NCBI RefSeq assembly: GCF_003955735.1
Contig: NZ_CP034464.1
Location: forward strand, 3,472,001-3,536,000
Direction: 5' to 3'
DNA length: 64,000 bases
Origin: Undibacterium parvum
GTDB lineage: Bacteria > Pseudomonadota > Gammaproteobacteria > Burkholderiales > Burkholderiaceae_D
The notes under the pieces were generated by a model, which worked only from the letters and a program-made list of their open reading frames with translations, had not been told where the DNA came from and did no database searches. The position numbers and the translations under genes were made by a program. Below are positions 26,778 to 34,732 of this stretch, in pieces (position 1 is the stretch's first letter; every line of letters starts with the position of its first letter).

Positions 26778-28568
26778 ATGAGTTACGTCGCCCCTTTAAA
26801 AGACATGTTGTTTGTGATTAATGAGCTGGCTGGTTTGAGTGCAGTGAATGCCTTGCCAGGCTGTGAGGATGCTACGCCAGAGACGGTAGAGGCCGTGCTG
26901 GAAGAGAATGCCAAATTTACCGGTGAAGTGGTTGCTCCACTAAATTGGGTTGGCGATCAGGCACCAAGTTACTGGAAGGATGGCCAGGTATTCACGACCA
27001 AGGGCTTTAAAGAAGCCTTTAAGATGTTTGCTGAAGCTGGGTGGCAGGGTGTGCAGCATCCTGCGGAGTTTGGCGGTCAGGGCTTGCCTAAGCTGGTGGC
27101 AACACCTTGTATAGAAATGCTGAACTCGGCAAATATCTCCTTTGCTTTGTGTCCTTTATTGAGTGATGGCGCGATCGAGGCCTTGCTGACAGCTGGTAGT
27201 GACGCGCAAAAAGAGATTTATCTGGAAAAACTGATTTCTGGTCAATGGACCGGCAGTATGAATCTAACCGAGCCGCAGGCGGGCTCTGATCTGGCGATGG
27301 TGCGTAGTCGCGCCGTCCCAGAGGGTGATGGTACATATAAGGTGTTCGGCACGAAAATTTTCATCACTTACGGCGAGCATGACATGACGGACAATATTGT
27401 TCATCTGGTTCTGGCTCGTACTCCGGATGCGCCGGAGGGTGTGAAAGGTATCTCCCTGTTTATAGTGCCGAAGTTTTTGGTCAATGCTGATGGTTCATTG
27501 GGTTCGCGCAATGATGTTCACTGCGTCTCTATTGAGCATAAGCTAGGCATTAAGGCTAGTCCTACTGCTGTCTTGCAGTTTGGTGATAATGGAGGTGCGA
27601 TCGGTACTTTGGTCGGTCAGGAAAATCGTGGTCTCGAGTACATGTTCATCATGATGAACGCTGCCCGTTTTGGCGTCGGTATGCAAGGTATAGGCGTTGC
27701 CGAGCGCGCCTATCAAAAGGCAGTTGGTTATGCTAAGGATCGCGTGCAGTCACGTGATTTGGCGGGATCTGCTGGTCCGGTAACGATTATTCATCACCCT
27801 GACGTACGTCGTATGTTGATGTCTATGCGCGCTCAGGTTGAGGGTGCACGTGCTTTGGCCTATGTCGCGGCCTCATTGAGTGATACAGCTCACCATCATG
27901 CCGATGATGCGACGCGTAAGCTCAGTCAGGCTTCGTACGAGTATTTGGTGCCTATCGTCAAAGGTTGGTCAACTGAGATGTCGCTGGACGTTACCTCTAC
28001 TGGCGTGCAAGTGCATGGTGGCATGGGCTTCATTGAAGAAACCGGTGCGGCTCAGCATTATCGCGATGCGAAAATCCTCACAATCTACGAAGGTACTACT
28101 GCAATTCAGGCTAATGACCTGGTTGGTCGTAAGACTGCGCGTGATGCTGGTGCCACTGCAAAAGCTTTGATTGCCCAAGTGCGTGCTACTGAGACTGAGT
28201 TGGCGAATAGCGCATCGCCTGATTTGCAGGCTATTGGACGTCAGTTGGAAGTGGGTTCTGTGGCGCTGGAAGACGTGGTTGATTTCGTTGTGACCAATTT
28301 CAAAACCGATATTAAGGCGGTATTTGCTGGTAGCGTGCCTTACCTGAAGCTGGCTGGATTGGTCTTAGGTGGTTGGCAGATGGCGCGCGCAGCCTTAATC
28401 GCAGAGGCAAAGCTGCAAGCGGATGATGGCGATGCTAGTTTTTATAAGGCTAAAATCGCCACTGCACGTTTCTTCGCGGATCATTTGTTGTCCGCTGCGC
28501 ATGGTCTGCGTTCTTCTATTGTCGATGGCAGCGCTGGCGTATTGGCGATGAGTGAAGATCAGTTCTGA
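26778..28568 (+). CDS. Acyl-CoA dehydrogenase, large C-terminally extended type
   Basis: The 596-residue protein starts at an ATG with GGAG upstream. It has the acyl-CoA dehydrogenase folds and motifs MNLTEPQAGSDLAMVRSRA, the flavin region and TGVQVHGGMGFIEETGAAQ. A C-terminal extension (about 450-596) adds helices as in the DUF-extended dehydrogenases of proteobacteria. The active-site Glu is likely the one in IYEGTTAIQ. It should oxidise a straight- or branched-chain acyl-CoA and feed electrons to the EtfAB encoded just upstream. A terminator follows. Confidence 0.92.
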   Translation: MSYVAPLKDMLFVINELAGLSAVNALPGCEDATPETVEAVLEENAKFTGEVVAPLNWVGDQAPSYWKDGQVFTTKGFKEAFKMFAEAGWQGVQHPAEFGGQGLPKLVATPCIEMLNSANISFALCPLLSDGAIEALLTAGSDAQKEIYLEKLISGQWTGSMNLTEPQAGSDLAMVRSRAVPEGDGTYKVFGTKIFITYGEHDMTDNIVHLVLARTPDAPEGVKGISLFIVPKFLVNADGSLGSRNDVHCVSIEHKLGIKASPTAVLQFGDNGGAIGTLVGQENRGLEYMFIMMNAARFGVGMQGIGVAERAYQKAVGYAKDRVQSRDLAGSAGPVTIIHHPDVRRMLMSMRAQVEGARALAYVAASLSDTAHHHADDATRKLSQASYEYLVPIVKGWSTEMSLDVTSTGVQVHGGMGFIEETGAAQHYRDAKILTIYEGTTAIQANDLVGRKTARDAGATAKALIAQVRATETELANSASPDLQAIGRQLEVGSVALEDVVDFVVTNFKTDIKAVFAGSVPYLKLAGLVLGGWQMARAALIAEAKLQADDGDASFYKAKIATARFFADHLLSAAHGLRSSIVDGSAGVLAMSEDQF

Positions 28569-28592
28569 TTAAAAAATACAGCTAGCTTAATG

Positions 28593-28633
28593 AAAAATGG
28601 CACAAGGAAAGTTTTTCCTTGTGCCATTTTTTT
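28593..28633 (+). terminator. Intrinsic terminator after the acyl-CoA dehydrogenase
   Basis: AAAAATGGCACAAGGAAA and TTCCTTGTGCCATTTTT form a stem of 15 or more bp with a 4-nt loop and a T-run. It marks the end of the etfBA-dehydrogenase unit and faces the convergent TM2 gene. Confidence 0.92.
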
Positions 28634-28662
28634 ATCAGATAAGCCTAAATGCTGAGGCAAAC

Positions 28663-29079
28663 TCAGCCGTAAGCTCCTCCAGTGTATAAAAGGTCGAAAC
28701 TACGCGCCAGAACGGCGATTAGTGCCATCGCGCCTATTCCCATGGTCAATACAAGGCTAACTGCTAGCGGCCAAGTGGTGTCGCTTTGCTGACCCGACTC
28801 CGGATTGTATTTTGCATCCCATTTTTCATCAGGCATCAAGCCTATTACTAAGGCTTCAAGTAAACTGGCCAAAAACGACAGCACAAAAGCGCTCATGGTT
28901 GCCAGTAGTGGTAAATTGAAGTAGTGCTGGCTCAAAATGAGTGCTAGCGGCAAACTCGCAAGATGTAGCCAAGCCCATTTATCCTTAGTGCCGCTGAGGT
29001 AAAAACGATGTACGCCCACGCTGCCAAGTGTGGATGCTAAAAATGAGGTAATTGCCTTGTTTTTATGTTTTTTTTGCAT
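28663..29079 (-). CDS. TM2-domain membrane protein
   Basis: The 138-residue protein starts with a TM2-like motif, TLGSVGVHRFYLSGTKDKW (about residues 17-35), followed by several hydrophobic helices (about 36-52, 58-82, 103-128). The VHRFYLG-type signature is typical of TM2 proteins, and the pattern of extra helices is seen in bacterial relatives. The function is unknown; many are proposed to sit in the envelope. It converges on the acyl-CoA dehydrogenase gene and shares the terminator region. Confidence 0.8.
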   Translation of the reverse strand: MQKKHKNKAITSFLASTLGSVGVHRFYLSGTKDKWAWLHLASLPLALILSQHYFNLPLLATMSAFVLSFLASLLEALVIGLMPDEKWDAKYNPESGQQSDTTWPLAVSLVLTMGIGAMALIAVLARSFDLLYTGGAYG

Positions 29080-29339
29080 TGAAATATTCGAAGTGAATTG
29101 CTGGCCAAGATTTAGGCGGGGCGCTAGTGAAGAATTTTATAGGATATGCAGAAGTTTTATGCAGATATTGGACGTAAATATATGTTTATAGCGATATTTT
29201 TAGGCTCTTTTTCCTAGGGGATGCGTATTTTTTAAAAAATTTTGTTTTTTTGAGAGCTTAGTTTTCTATGCTGTAGGCTTGTATGTGTGGGTATTTTGGG
29301 AGTTTAACCACCATCTCAGTTGATGCTTGATGATAGTTC

Positions 29340-29369
29340 TTGCAGATATTGAGCGGGGCGCGTTATAAT
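29340..29369 (+). promoter_or_regulatory. Sigma-70 promoter of the rpsP operon
   Basis: TTGCAG (29340-29345) and TATAAT (29364-29369) are separated by 18 bases. The spacer is GC-rich, as in growth-rate-controlled ribosomal protein promoters. The rpsP ATG follows 40 bases downstream. Confidence 0.75.
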
Positions 29370-29409
29370 TTACGGCTTTTTCCGTCTTTAGACATTTTTT
29401 GGAAATATT

Positions 29410-29661
29410 ATGGTCGTTATTCGTTTGGCTCGTGGTGGTGCAAAAAAGCGCCCTTTTTACAATATCGTTGCAACTGATTCCCGTAATCGTCGTGATGGTC
29501 GTTTTATTGAACGTATCGGTTTTTACAATCCGGTAGCAACTGGCAATGCTGAGACAGTACGTGTCGCAGCTGATCGCCTGGCATACTGGCAAGGCGTAGG
29601 CGCACAATTGTCGCCAGCTGTAGCTCGTTTGGTTGCTCAGTCTAACAAAGCAGCGGCTTAA
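29410..29661 (+). CDS. rpsP: Ribosomal protein bS16
   Basis: The 83-residue protein is a textbook bS16: [39 protein letters not shown] and [18 protein letters not shown]. It joins the 30S body during assembly. It is the first gene of the rpsP-rimM-trmD-rplS operon. The stop is 13 bases before rimM. Confidence 0.98.
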   Translation: MVVIRLARGGAKKRPFYNIVATDSRNRRDGRFIERIGFYNPVATGNAETVRVAADRLAYWQGVGAQLSPAVARLVAQSNKAAA

Positions 29662-29674
29662 TCGCTTGTCTGTG

Positions 29675-30250
29675 ATGTTGGCTGGAGGATTAGCTGGCGC
29701 TGTGGTGAGTGCAAGTGCTCCTGAAGATTTAGTCTTAGTTGGCTATATCTCGGGGGCATTTGGTCTTCAAGGGTGGGTAAAAGTTAGACCTTATTCATCT
29801 ACCGCAGACGCAGTGTTATCTGCTAAGACTTGGTGGTTAGAAAGTCCGCAGCAACCTCAATTGCGCGATATTCAACGCTTGGAATGTAAAATTCACGGCG
29901 AGGATGTGGTCGCAAGATTGAGTGGTGTCGCAGATAGAAATGCCGCTGAAGCCTTAAAAGGTACGACGGTCAAGATTTCCCGTAGTCATTTTCCGGTCTT
30001 GCCGGAAGGTGAGTTTTACTGGCTGGATCTGATTGGTTTGTCGGTCGAAAACCTACAAGACGAAAGTCTGGGCGTGGTGAGAGACTTGATGGACAACGGT
30101 GCACATCCTATTTTACGTGTCGCGCAAGCCGATGTTCCCGAAAGTGAACTGGCTAAGCACGAGCGTCTGATTCCCTTTGTCGATAATTTCGTCAAGGATG
30201 TGGATCAGGTCGCACGTAAGGTAACGGTAGACTGGGGTTTGGATTATTAG
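29675..30250 (+). CDS. rimM: Ribosome maturation factor RimM
   Basis: The 191-residue protein has VLVGYISGAFGLQGWVKVRP (N-terminal RimM barrel) and the PRC-barrel GEFYWLDLIGLSVEN, ending LIPFVDNFVKDVD. It binds S19 and helps mature the 30S head. The start is uncertain: an ATG at 29675 was chosen, and GGAGG at 29684 could favour a GTG at 29702 or 29705. It is the second gene of the operon. Confidence 0.95.
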   Translation: MLAGGLAGAVVSASAPEDLVLVGYISGAFGLQGWVKVRPYSSTADAVLSAKTWWLESPQQPQLRDIQRLECKIHGEDVVARLSGVADRNAAEALKGTTVKISRSHFPVLPEGEFYWLDLIGLSVENLQDESLGVVRDLMDNGAHPILRVAQADVPESELAKHERLIPFVDNFVKDVDQVARKVTVDWGLDY

Positions 30251-30291
30251 TGAATGGCTTCAAGGGCCAAGTTTTATGAAATCAGCATGCT

Positions 30292-31038
30292 ATGCAATTT
30301 GATGTCGTAACACTGTTCCCCGAAATGTTCACTGCCCTGACTCAGTCTGGCGTAACGCGACGTGCGTTCGAGCAAAAAAAATGTGAGTTGGCCTTGTGGA
30401 ATCCACGCGATTACACGACCGACAAACATCGTACCGTGGATGACAGGCCGTATGGCGGTGGTCCTGGTATGGTGATGTTAGGTAAGCCCTTGCAATCAGC
30501 TATTTTTGCGGCAAAAGAAAGGCAGGCGCAGTTGGGTAAAACCCCGCCGCGCGTCATCTATCTTTCGCCGCAGGGTGGCGCTCTGACGCATCATCGAGTA
30601 ATGGATTTGTCGCGACAATCGGGTTTGGTTTTACTGTGCGGACGTTACGAAGCAGTAGATCAACGTTTGCTTGATCACTATGTCGATGAAGAAATCAGCT
30701 TAGGCGATTTCGTTCTATCTGGTGGTGAGTTGCCTGCAATGGCTTTGATGGATTCAGTGATACGTCAGTTACCTGGTGTTTTGCATGATGAAGACTCCGC
30801 GATACAGGATAGTTTTGTGAATGGTCTTTTGGACTGTCCGCATTACACTCGTCCAGAAATTTTTGAAGACTTGAGTGTACCTGCTGTATTGATGGGGGGA
30901 AATCATGCTGAAATTGAAAAATGGCGGCGACAACGCTCTCTTCAGACTAGCCAGCAAAAGCGTCCGGACCTGATACTTCAGGCACGCGCTGCTGGCTTGC
31001 TTAGCAAGGCAGATGAAAAGTTTTTAAGTAGTTTGTAG
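30292..31038 (+). CDS. trmD: tRNA (guanine37-N1)-methyltransferase
   Basis: The 248-residue enzyme methylates G37 of tRNAs with a Pro, Leu or Arg anticodon class using S-adenosylmethionine. Its SPOUT knot shows [31 protein letters not shown] and [15 protein letters not shown]. The catalytic Asp in the C-terminal region and all knot residues look intact. It sits between rimM and rplS as usual. Confidence 0.97.
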   Translation: MQFDVVTLFPEMFTALTQSGVTRRAFEQKKCELALWNPRDYTTDKHRTVDDRPYGGGPGMVMLGKPLQSAIFAAKERQAQLGKTPPRVIYLSPQGGALTHHRVMDLSRQSGLVLLCGRYEAVDQRLLDHYVDEEISLGDFVLSGGELPAMALMDSVIRQLPGVLHDEDSAIQDSFVNGLLDCPHYTRPEIFEDLSVPAVLMGGNHAEIEKWRRQRSLQTSQQKRPDLILQARAAGLLSKADEKFLSSL

Positions 31039-31157
31039 TAAGCATCAAAGCTTAGGCTTTGCTGTAAAAGAGCGAACCTTGGTTCGCATGTTAAACCCCA
31101 TCCTCTACTGAGCTAGCTCGTATTGGCGTCAGCAAGATGGTATTCGGAGTAATAAAA

Positions 31158-31538
31158 ATGGATTTAATCCAAATATTAGAGGCAGAAGAAATTGCTCGCC
31201 TCAACAAAAGCATCCCTGATTTCGCACCTGGCGACACAGTTATCGTTGGCGTTAACGTAGTTGAAGGTACACGCAAGCGTACCCAGGCTTACGAAGGCGT
31301 TGTGATTTCTCGTCGTAACCGTGGTTTGAATTCAAACTTCATCGTTCGTAAAGTTTCATCTGGCGAAGGCGTTGAGCGTACATTCCAATTGTATTCTCCG
31401 TTGATCGCTTCGATTGAAGTTAAGCGTCGCGGTGACGTTCGTCGCGCTAAGTTGTACTACTTGCGTGAACGTTCAGGCAAATCTGCTCGTATCAAAGAGA
31501 AATTGCCAACCCGCAAAACAGCAGCGCCAAAAGCATAG
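31158..31538 (+). CDS. rplS: Ribosomal protein bL19
   Basis: The 126-residue protein has [38 protein letters not shown] and [18 protein letters not shown], diagnostic of bL19. It forms part of the 30S-50S bridge. The ATG at 31158 has GGAG upstream. An Ala/Lys-rich tail extends the C-terminus slightly. It closes the operon and a terminator follows. Confidence 0.98.
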   Translation: MDLIQILEAEEIARLNKSIPDFAPGDTVIVGVNVVEGTRKRTQAYEGVVISRRNRGLNSNFIVRKVSSGEGVERTFQLYSPLIASIEVKRRGDVRRAKLYYLRERSGKSARIKEKLPTRKTAAPKA

Positions 31539-31560
31539 TAGTATTTGCTTGGTATGTTGG

Positions 31561-31595
31561 AAAAAGGGATGCCAATGGCGTCCCTTTTTTATTTT
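31561..31595 (+). terminator. Intrinsic terminator of the rpsP-rimM-trmD-rplS operon
   Basis: AAAAAGGGATGCC and GGCGTCCCTTTTTT form a stem with one mismatch and a 3-nt loop. The T-run continues into TATTTT. Confidence 0.88.
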
Positions 31596-31619
31596 AAGTA
31601 ATCAAAAGAAGGTGAACGC

Positions 31620-32282
31620 GTGAAGCTGGCATTTAATCCGGAGCAACTGCCTGTCATTTCGGTCGCTGGTGAAACCGCAGTGCCAGCCTCGCGGCTGACT
31701 GCGCAGGCACTGCGACAACGCTTCGCGGCTGCGCCAACGTGGGTACCAGAGGTCACCGATGAATATTTGCTGTCTGGCGTCACTCGCTTTAAACCAGCCT
31801 CGGTTCTGATTCCCTTAGTCATGCGGGAACAGGGCTTGACCTTGCTGTTGACGCATAGAGCCGCGCATTTGCAAAACCATGCGGGGCAGATTAGCTTTCC
31901 AGGTGGACGCTATGAAGAGTCCGACCATTCGGCAATAGAAACCGCTTTGCGCGAGACACAAGAAGAAATTGGCTTAGATAGACGGCATGTCGATGTGCTT
32001 GGGGTATTGCCACAATATCGTACCGCTACCGGCTACGAGATTACGCCTGTGGTGTCCTTACTACAGCCACCGTTTGAATTAGTGGCCGATCCCTTAGAGG
32101 TGGCTTCGATTTTCGAAGTACCGCTATCATTCTTAATGGATGGACAGAACCATCAACGCCGGCTGCTGGTCTTAAACGAAAAAGATAGGCGAATTTTTTA
32201 TGCGATGCCGTATCAGCAGCACTTCATCTGGGGTGCGACGGCTGGCATGTTACGTAATCTTTTTCATCTGCTGCGCAGCTAA
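31620..32282 (+). CDS. NUDIX hydrolase, CoA pyrophosphatase (NudL) type
   Basis: The 220-residue protein starts at GTG behind an AAGGTG ribosome-binding site. It has the CoA-type NUDIX signature: AHLQNHAGQISFPGGRYE before the box, then ETALRETQEEIGL with the metal Glu residues. LPQYRTATGYEITPVV follows. NudL-family enzymes split CoA to phosphopantetheine and 3',5'-ADP. It precedes the CobD/AmpE-like gene, an arrangement common in betaproteobacteria. Confidence 0.9.
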   Translation: MKLAFNPEQLPVISVAGETAVPASRLTAQALRQRFAAAPTWVPEVTDEYLLSGVTRFKPASVLIPLVMREQGLTLLLTHRAAHLQNHAGQISFPGGRYEESDHSAIETALRETQEEIGLDRRHVDVLGVLPQYRTATGYEITPVVSLLQPPFELVADPLEVASIFEVPLSFLMDGQNHQRRLLVLNEKDRRIFYAMPYQQHFIWGATAGMLRNLFHLLRS

Positions 32283-32410
32283 TTGCTCGCAGTCGCAGCA
32301 GTATCCTAGAAACACTTGACGAACAGGCTTCATAATCTTGGCAAATCAGTTTACACTTGCCGCAGATACAAAACCATTTCAAGCTGGCAACGATTGAACA
32401 CGACAACATC

Positions 32411-33367
32411 ATGACTTTTATTTCTATACTTTGCGCTCTGCTGATTGAACAATTGAAACCTTTGCGGGTGGATAATCCGGTGTATTTGTTGATCCAAAAT
32501 TTGGCCGCAAAAATAGAGGGCTGGTGCAATGCCGGTAAAGAATCGGATGGTCGCATGGGCTGGTGGATATTGGTGGCGCTACTAACAGTGCCAACTGCCT
32601 TAATCTATTGGGTCTGCGTGCAACTCAATCCGATTGCGGCATTGGTTTGGAATGTTCTGATTGTCTACATGACGCTGGGATTTCGGCGTTATAGCCATTA
32701 TTTCACTTCAATACAGCAGGCCTTGAGTGCTGGTGATGAGGCCGCAGCTCGCGTGTTTTTGGCAGAGTGGACCAATATCGATACCACCGGTATGGAAGTG
32801 TCGGAAATTTCTCGCTTGACGGTAGAGCGCGCTCTGGTGGGCTCGCACCGCAATGTTTTTGGCGTATTTTTTTGGTTCCTGATGCCGGTAGGCCCCGCCT
32901 GTGCGGTGATGTATCGAGTCGCTGAATTCTTGTCCAGAGAATGGAATGAGCCTGAACACATGCAAAACGAAGCCTTCGGAGCGTATGCGAATAAGATATT
33001 TTTCTATATCGACTGGATTCCGGCGCGCTTAACTGCGGTGGCTTTCGCGGTGGTCGGGAATTTTGAAGATGCGGTGTATTCATGGCGCAACTACGCCGAT
33101 CGCTGGCCGAATGAATTGATAGGTATTATTTTGGCGGCTGGCGGTGGTGCACTCGGGGTGCGTTTAGGAGAGCCAGAAACCAAGGCTTTGCGTTTGTCTG
33201 CGGATGCCAGTGCAGTCGATGTGGATAGTCTGGATTTGGAAAGCCAACCGGGTGTCGAGGCGACCCCGCGTTCTTTGCAAAGCGTAGTCGGTCTAGTCTG
33301 GCGTGCTTTGTTGTTGTGGATGTTGCTCTTGCTCTTGCTGGTGTTTTTTCGCATGGCTGTGATGTAA
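32411..33367 (+). CDS. CobD/CbiB-AmpE superfamily membrane protein
   Basis: The 318-residue protein has four to five hydrophobic segments (about 45-80, 150-175, 285-310). The central part fits the CobD/CbiB and AmpE superfamily: SIQQALSAGDEAAARVFLAE, TVERALVGSHRNVFGVFFW and FYIDWIPARLTAVAFAVVG. The true cobinamide synthase motif (ENTSDG with DP) is not preserved, and no cobalamin gene is near, so it is more likely an AmpE-like regulator or envelope protein. The ATG at 32411 opens MTFISILCALLIEQLKP. It overlaps nothing and follows the NUDIX gene by 128 bases. Confidence 0.75.
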   Translation: MTFISILCALLIEQLKPLRVDNPVYLLIQNLAAKIEGWCNAGKESDGRMGWWILVALLTVPTALIYWVCVQLNPIAALVWNVLIVYMTLGFRRYSHYFTSIQQALSAGDEAAARVFLAEWTNIDTTGMEVSEISRLTVERALVGSHRNVFGVFFWFLMPVGPACAVMYRVAEFLSREWNEPEHMQNEAFGAYANKIFFYIDWIPARLTAVAFAVVGNFEDAVYSWRNYADRWPNELIGIILAAGGGALGVRLGEPETKALRLSADASAVDVDSLDLESQPGVEATPRSLQSVVGLVWRALLLWMLLLLLLVFFRMAVM

Positions 33368-33671
33368 ATCTAAACTTAGTAAGAGGGCGGGTATTAACTC
33401 GCCTTTTTCGCATTAAGCAAATAGCGCTTGATTAGCCTGAGCCTTAGCCTCAGCACTAGCGGGTGCTAAAGCTAGCAAAGCCTTCGGCTGTTGGTCGACT
33501 TAGCAATACCTTCCCCTCCCTCAGATACCCACTGTTTTGACTTTAACTAAGCTCGAACGGCTGCTTTTGAGCGCCTTAAAATTTCTTTTATCTGTTTTCG
33601 CGAATAAACATTGTTAAAACTTCACTGTCAGCTTATATTTGAGTTAATAGCAAATATAACAATTACTTTAT
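33368..33671. other. Intergenic region between CobD/AmpE-like and DUF4336 genes
   Basis: A weak terminator-like hairpin (GGCG, 10-nt loop, CGCC then TTTTT) lies around 33386-33408. Beyond it I see only AT-rich sequence from about 33590 that may carry the promoter of the DUF4336 gene. Confidence 0.5.
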
Positions 33672-34355
33672 ATGCTGAAAGAAATCACCGACAATCTCTG
33701 GCATCTCGAACATCACTTTAGCTTAAGAGGTGTGCCGTACTCTTCCCGCATGACGGTGGTGCGTTTAAATGATGGCCGACTTTGTCTGCATTCTCCTGTG
33801 CCGATTAGCAGCGCGGTAGAAGAGCATCTCAGACAATTGGGCGTGGTTAGTTTCATCCTGGCACCAAGTAAAAAACATCATCGATTTGTAGCAGAATGTG
33901 CCGCTCTTTTTCCTGAGGCGGCAGTCTTCGGTGCGCCTGGTTTGATGCAAAAACGCGAGGACATCGCTGGTTTGCAGGAAATTCCTAGTACCAGCAATCC
34001 GGCCTGGTGGCCTGAATTAGAGTGCTTTTTGTTTAATGGCATTCCCTCCATGAACGAGATGGTTTGGTTTCATCGTGCCTCCGCTACCTTGATTTTGTCG
34101 GATCTCTGCCAATGGTGGCGTGGCGAGCTACCTTTTCTGGCGCGATGTTACGCCAGTTTGAATGGGGTACGTAAGCAAATGGCGGTGCCAAATACCGTGC
34201 AAATGAGTATCCACGATCATTTTGCCGCCCGCCTTAGTGCTGAACGCATTCTTCAATGGCCATACAGGCGTGTGATTACTGCCCACAACGTGATACTAGA
34301 GAATCATGATGTCCGCAAACTAGGGCAGGCCTTAGCCAGTTTTAGAAGAAATTAA
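33672..34355 (+). CDS. DUF4336 (metallo-beta-lactamase-like) protein
   Basis: The 227-residue protein fits DUF4336: MLKEITDNLWHLEHHFSLRG, MTVVRLNDGRLCLHSPVPIS, APSKKHHRFV and a later DLCQWW segment. The family looks like a modified metallo-beta-lactamase fold with some zinc ligands changed, and its reaction is not known. It lies 378 bases upstream of the Mur/Pth fusion genes on the same strand, but a palindrome with a T-run in between suggests separate transcripts. No strong ribosome-binding site is visible. Confidence 0.75.
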   Translation: MLKEITDNLWHLEHHFSLRGVPYSSRMTVVRLNDGRLCLHSPVPISSAVEEHLRQLGVVSFILAPSKKHHRFVAECAALFPEAAVFGAPGLMQKREDIAGLQEIPSTSNPAWWPELECFLFNGIPSMNEMVWFHRASATLILSDLCQWWRGELPFLARCYASLNGVRKQMAVPNTVQMSIHDHFAARLSAERILQWPYRRVITAHNVILENHDVRKLGQALASFRRN

Positions 34356-34423
34356 GTGCGCGGCACGGTAAGCGTTTGCGCCTACCTAATTTTTTGAGAT
34401 GGACTGATAAATTAAAAATGGCA

Positions 34424-34509
34424 TACGACGCTTGCCCAATATCCATGCGGGTTTCAAGCACTATGCCGCCAGCGAGCGCATGGGTATTCCGTGTTGGGCT
34501 GCCGATTTT
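34424..34509 (-). repeat. Long palindrome, family A (copy 6), with extended stem
   Basis: GCCCAATATCCATGCG (from 34434) pairs with CGCATGGGTATTCC and GGGC downstream, and outer arms AAAATGGCA and TGCCGATTTT extend it. The loop read on the minus strand (CTGGCGGCAT) matches other copies, so this one is inverted. The run TTTTTATTTTT that follows could terminate the DUF4336 transcript. The rest of the gap 34356-34732 shows no other structure. Confidence 0.75.
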
Positions 34510-34732
34510 TATTTTTGCTGAGAGTACTGGCTAAGCACATGTCAAGCGCAATTGTTTTGGGGATGGTATTGCGAGAACTTTGTGATTCTAGGATACTTTG
34601 ACTGCAATCACTATCCAGGTACGGCGCGCAGCAACATTTTTGCTCCTGCTTTCATCCGCATAAAATGTAGGGCTGCTGTAAATGATGATGCCTTTGAGAT
34701 GAATTTCTGCAATTAAAAGCTAAAGGTGCTGA

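Noticed and set aside
32411..33367. True cobinamide-phosphate synthase
   Set aside because: The conserved ENTSDG-type region is missing and no cobalamin genes are present.
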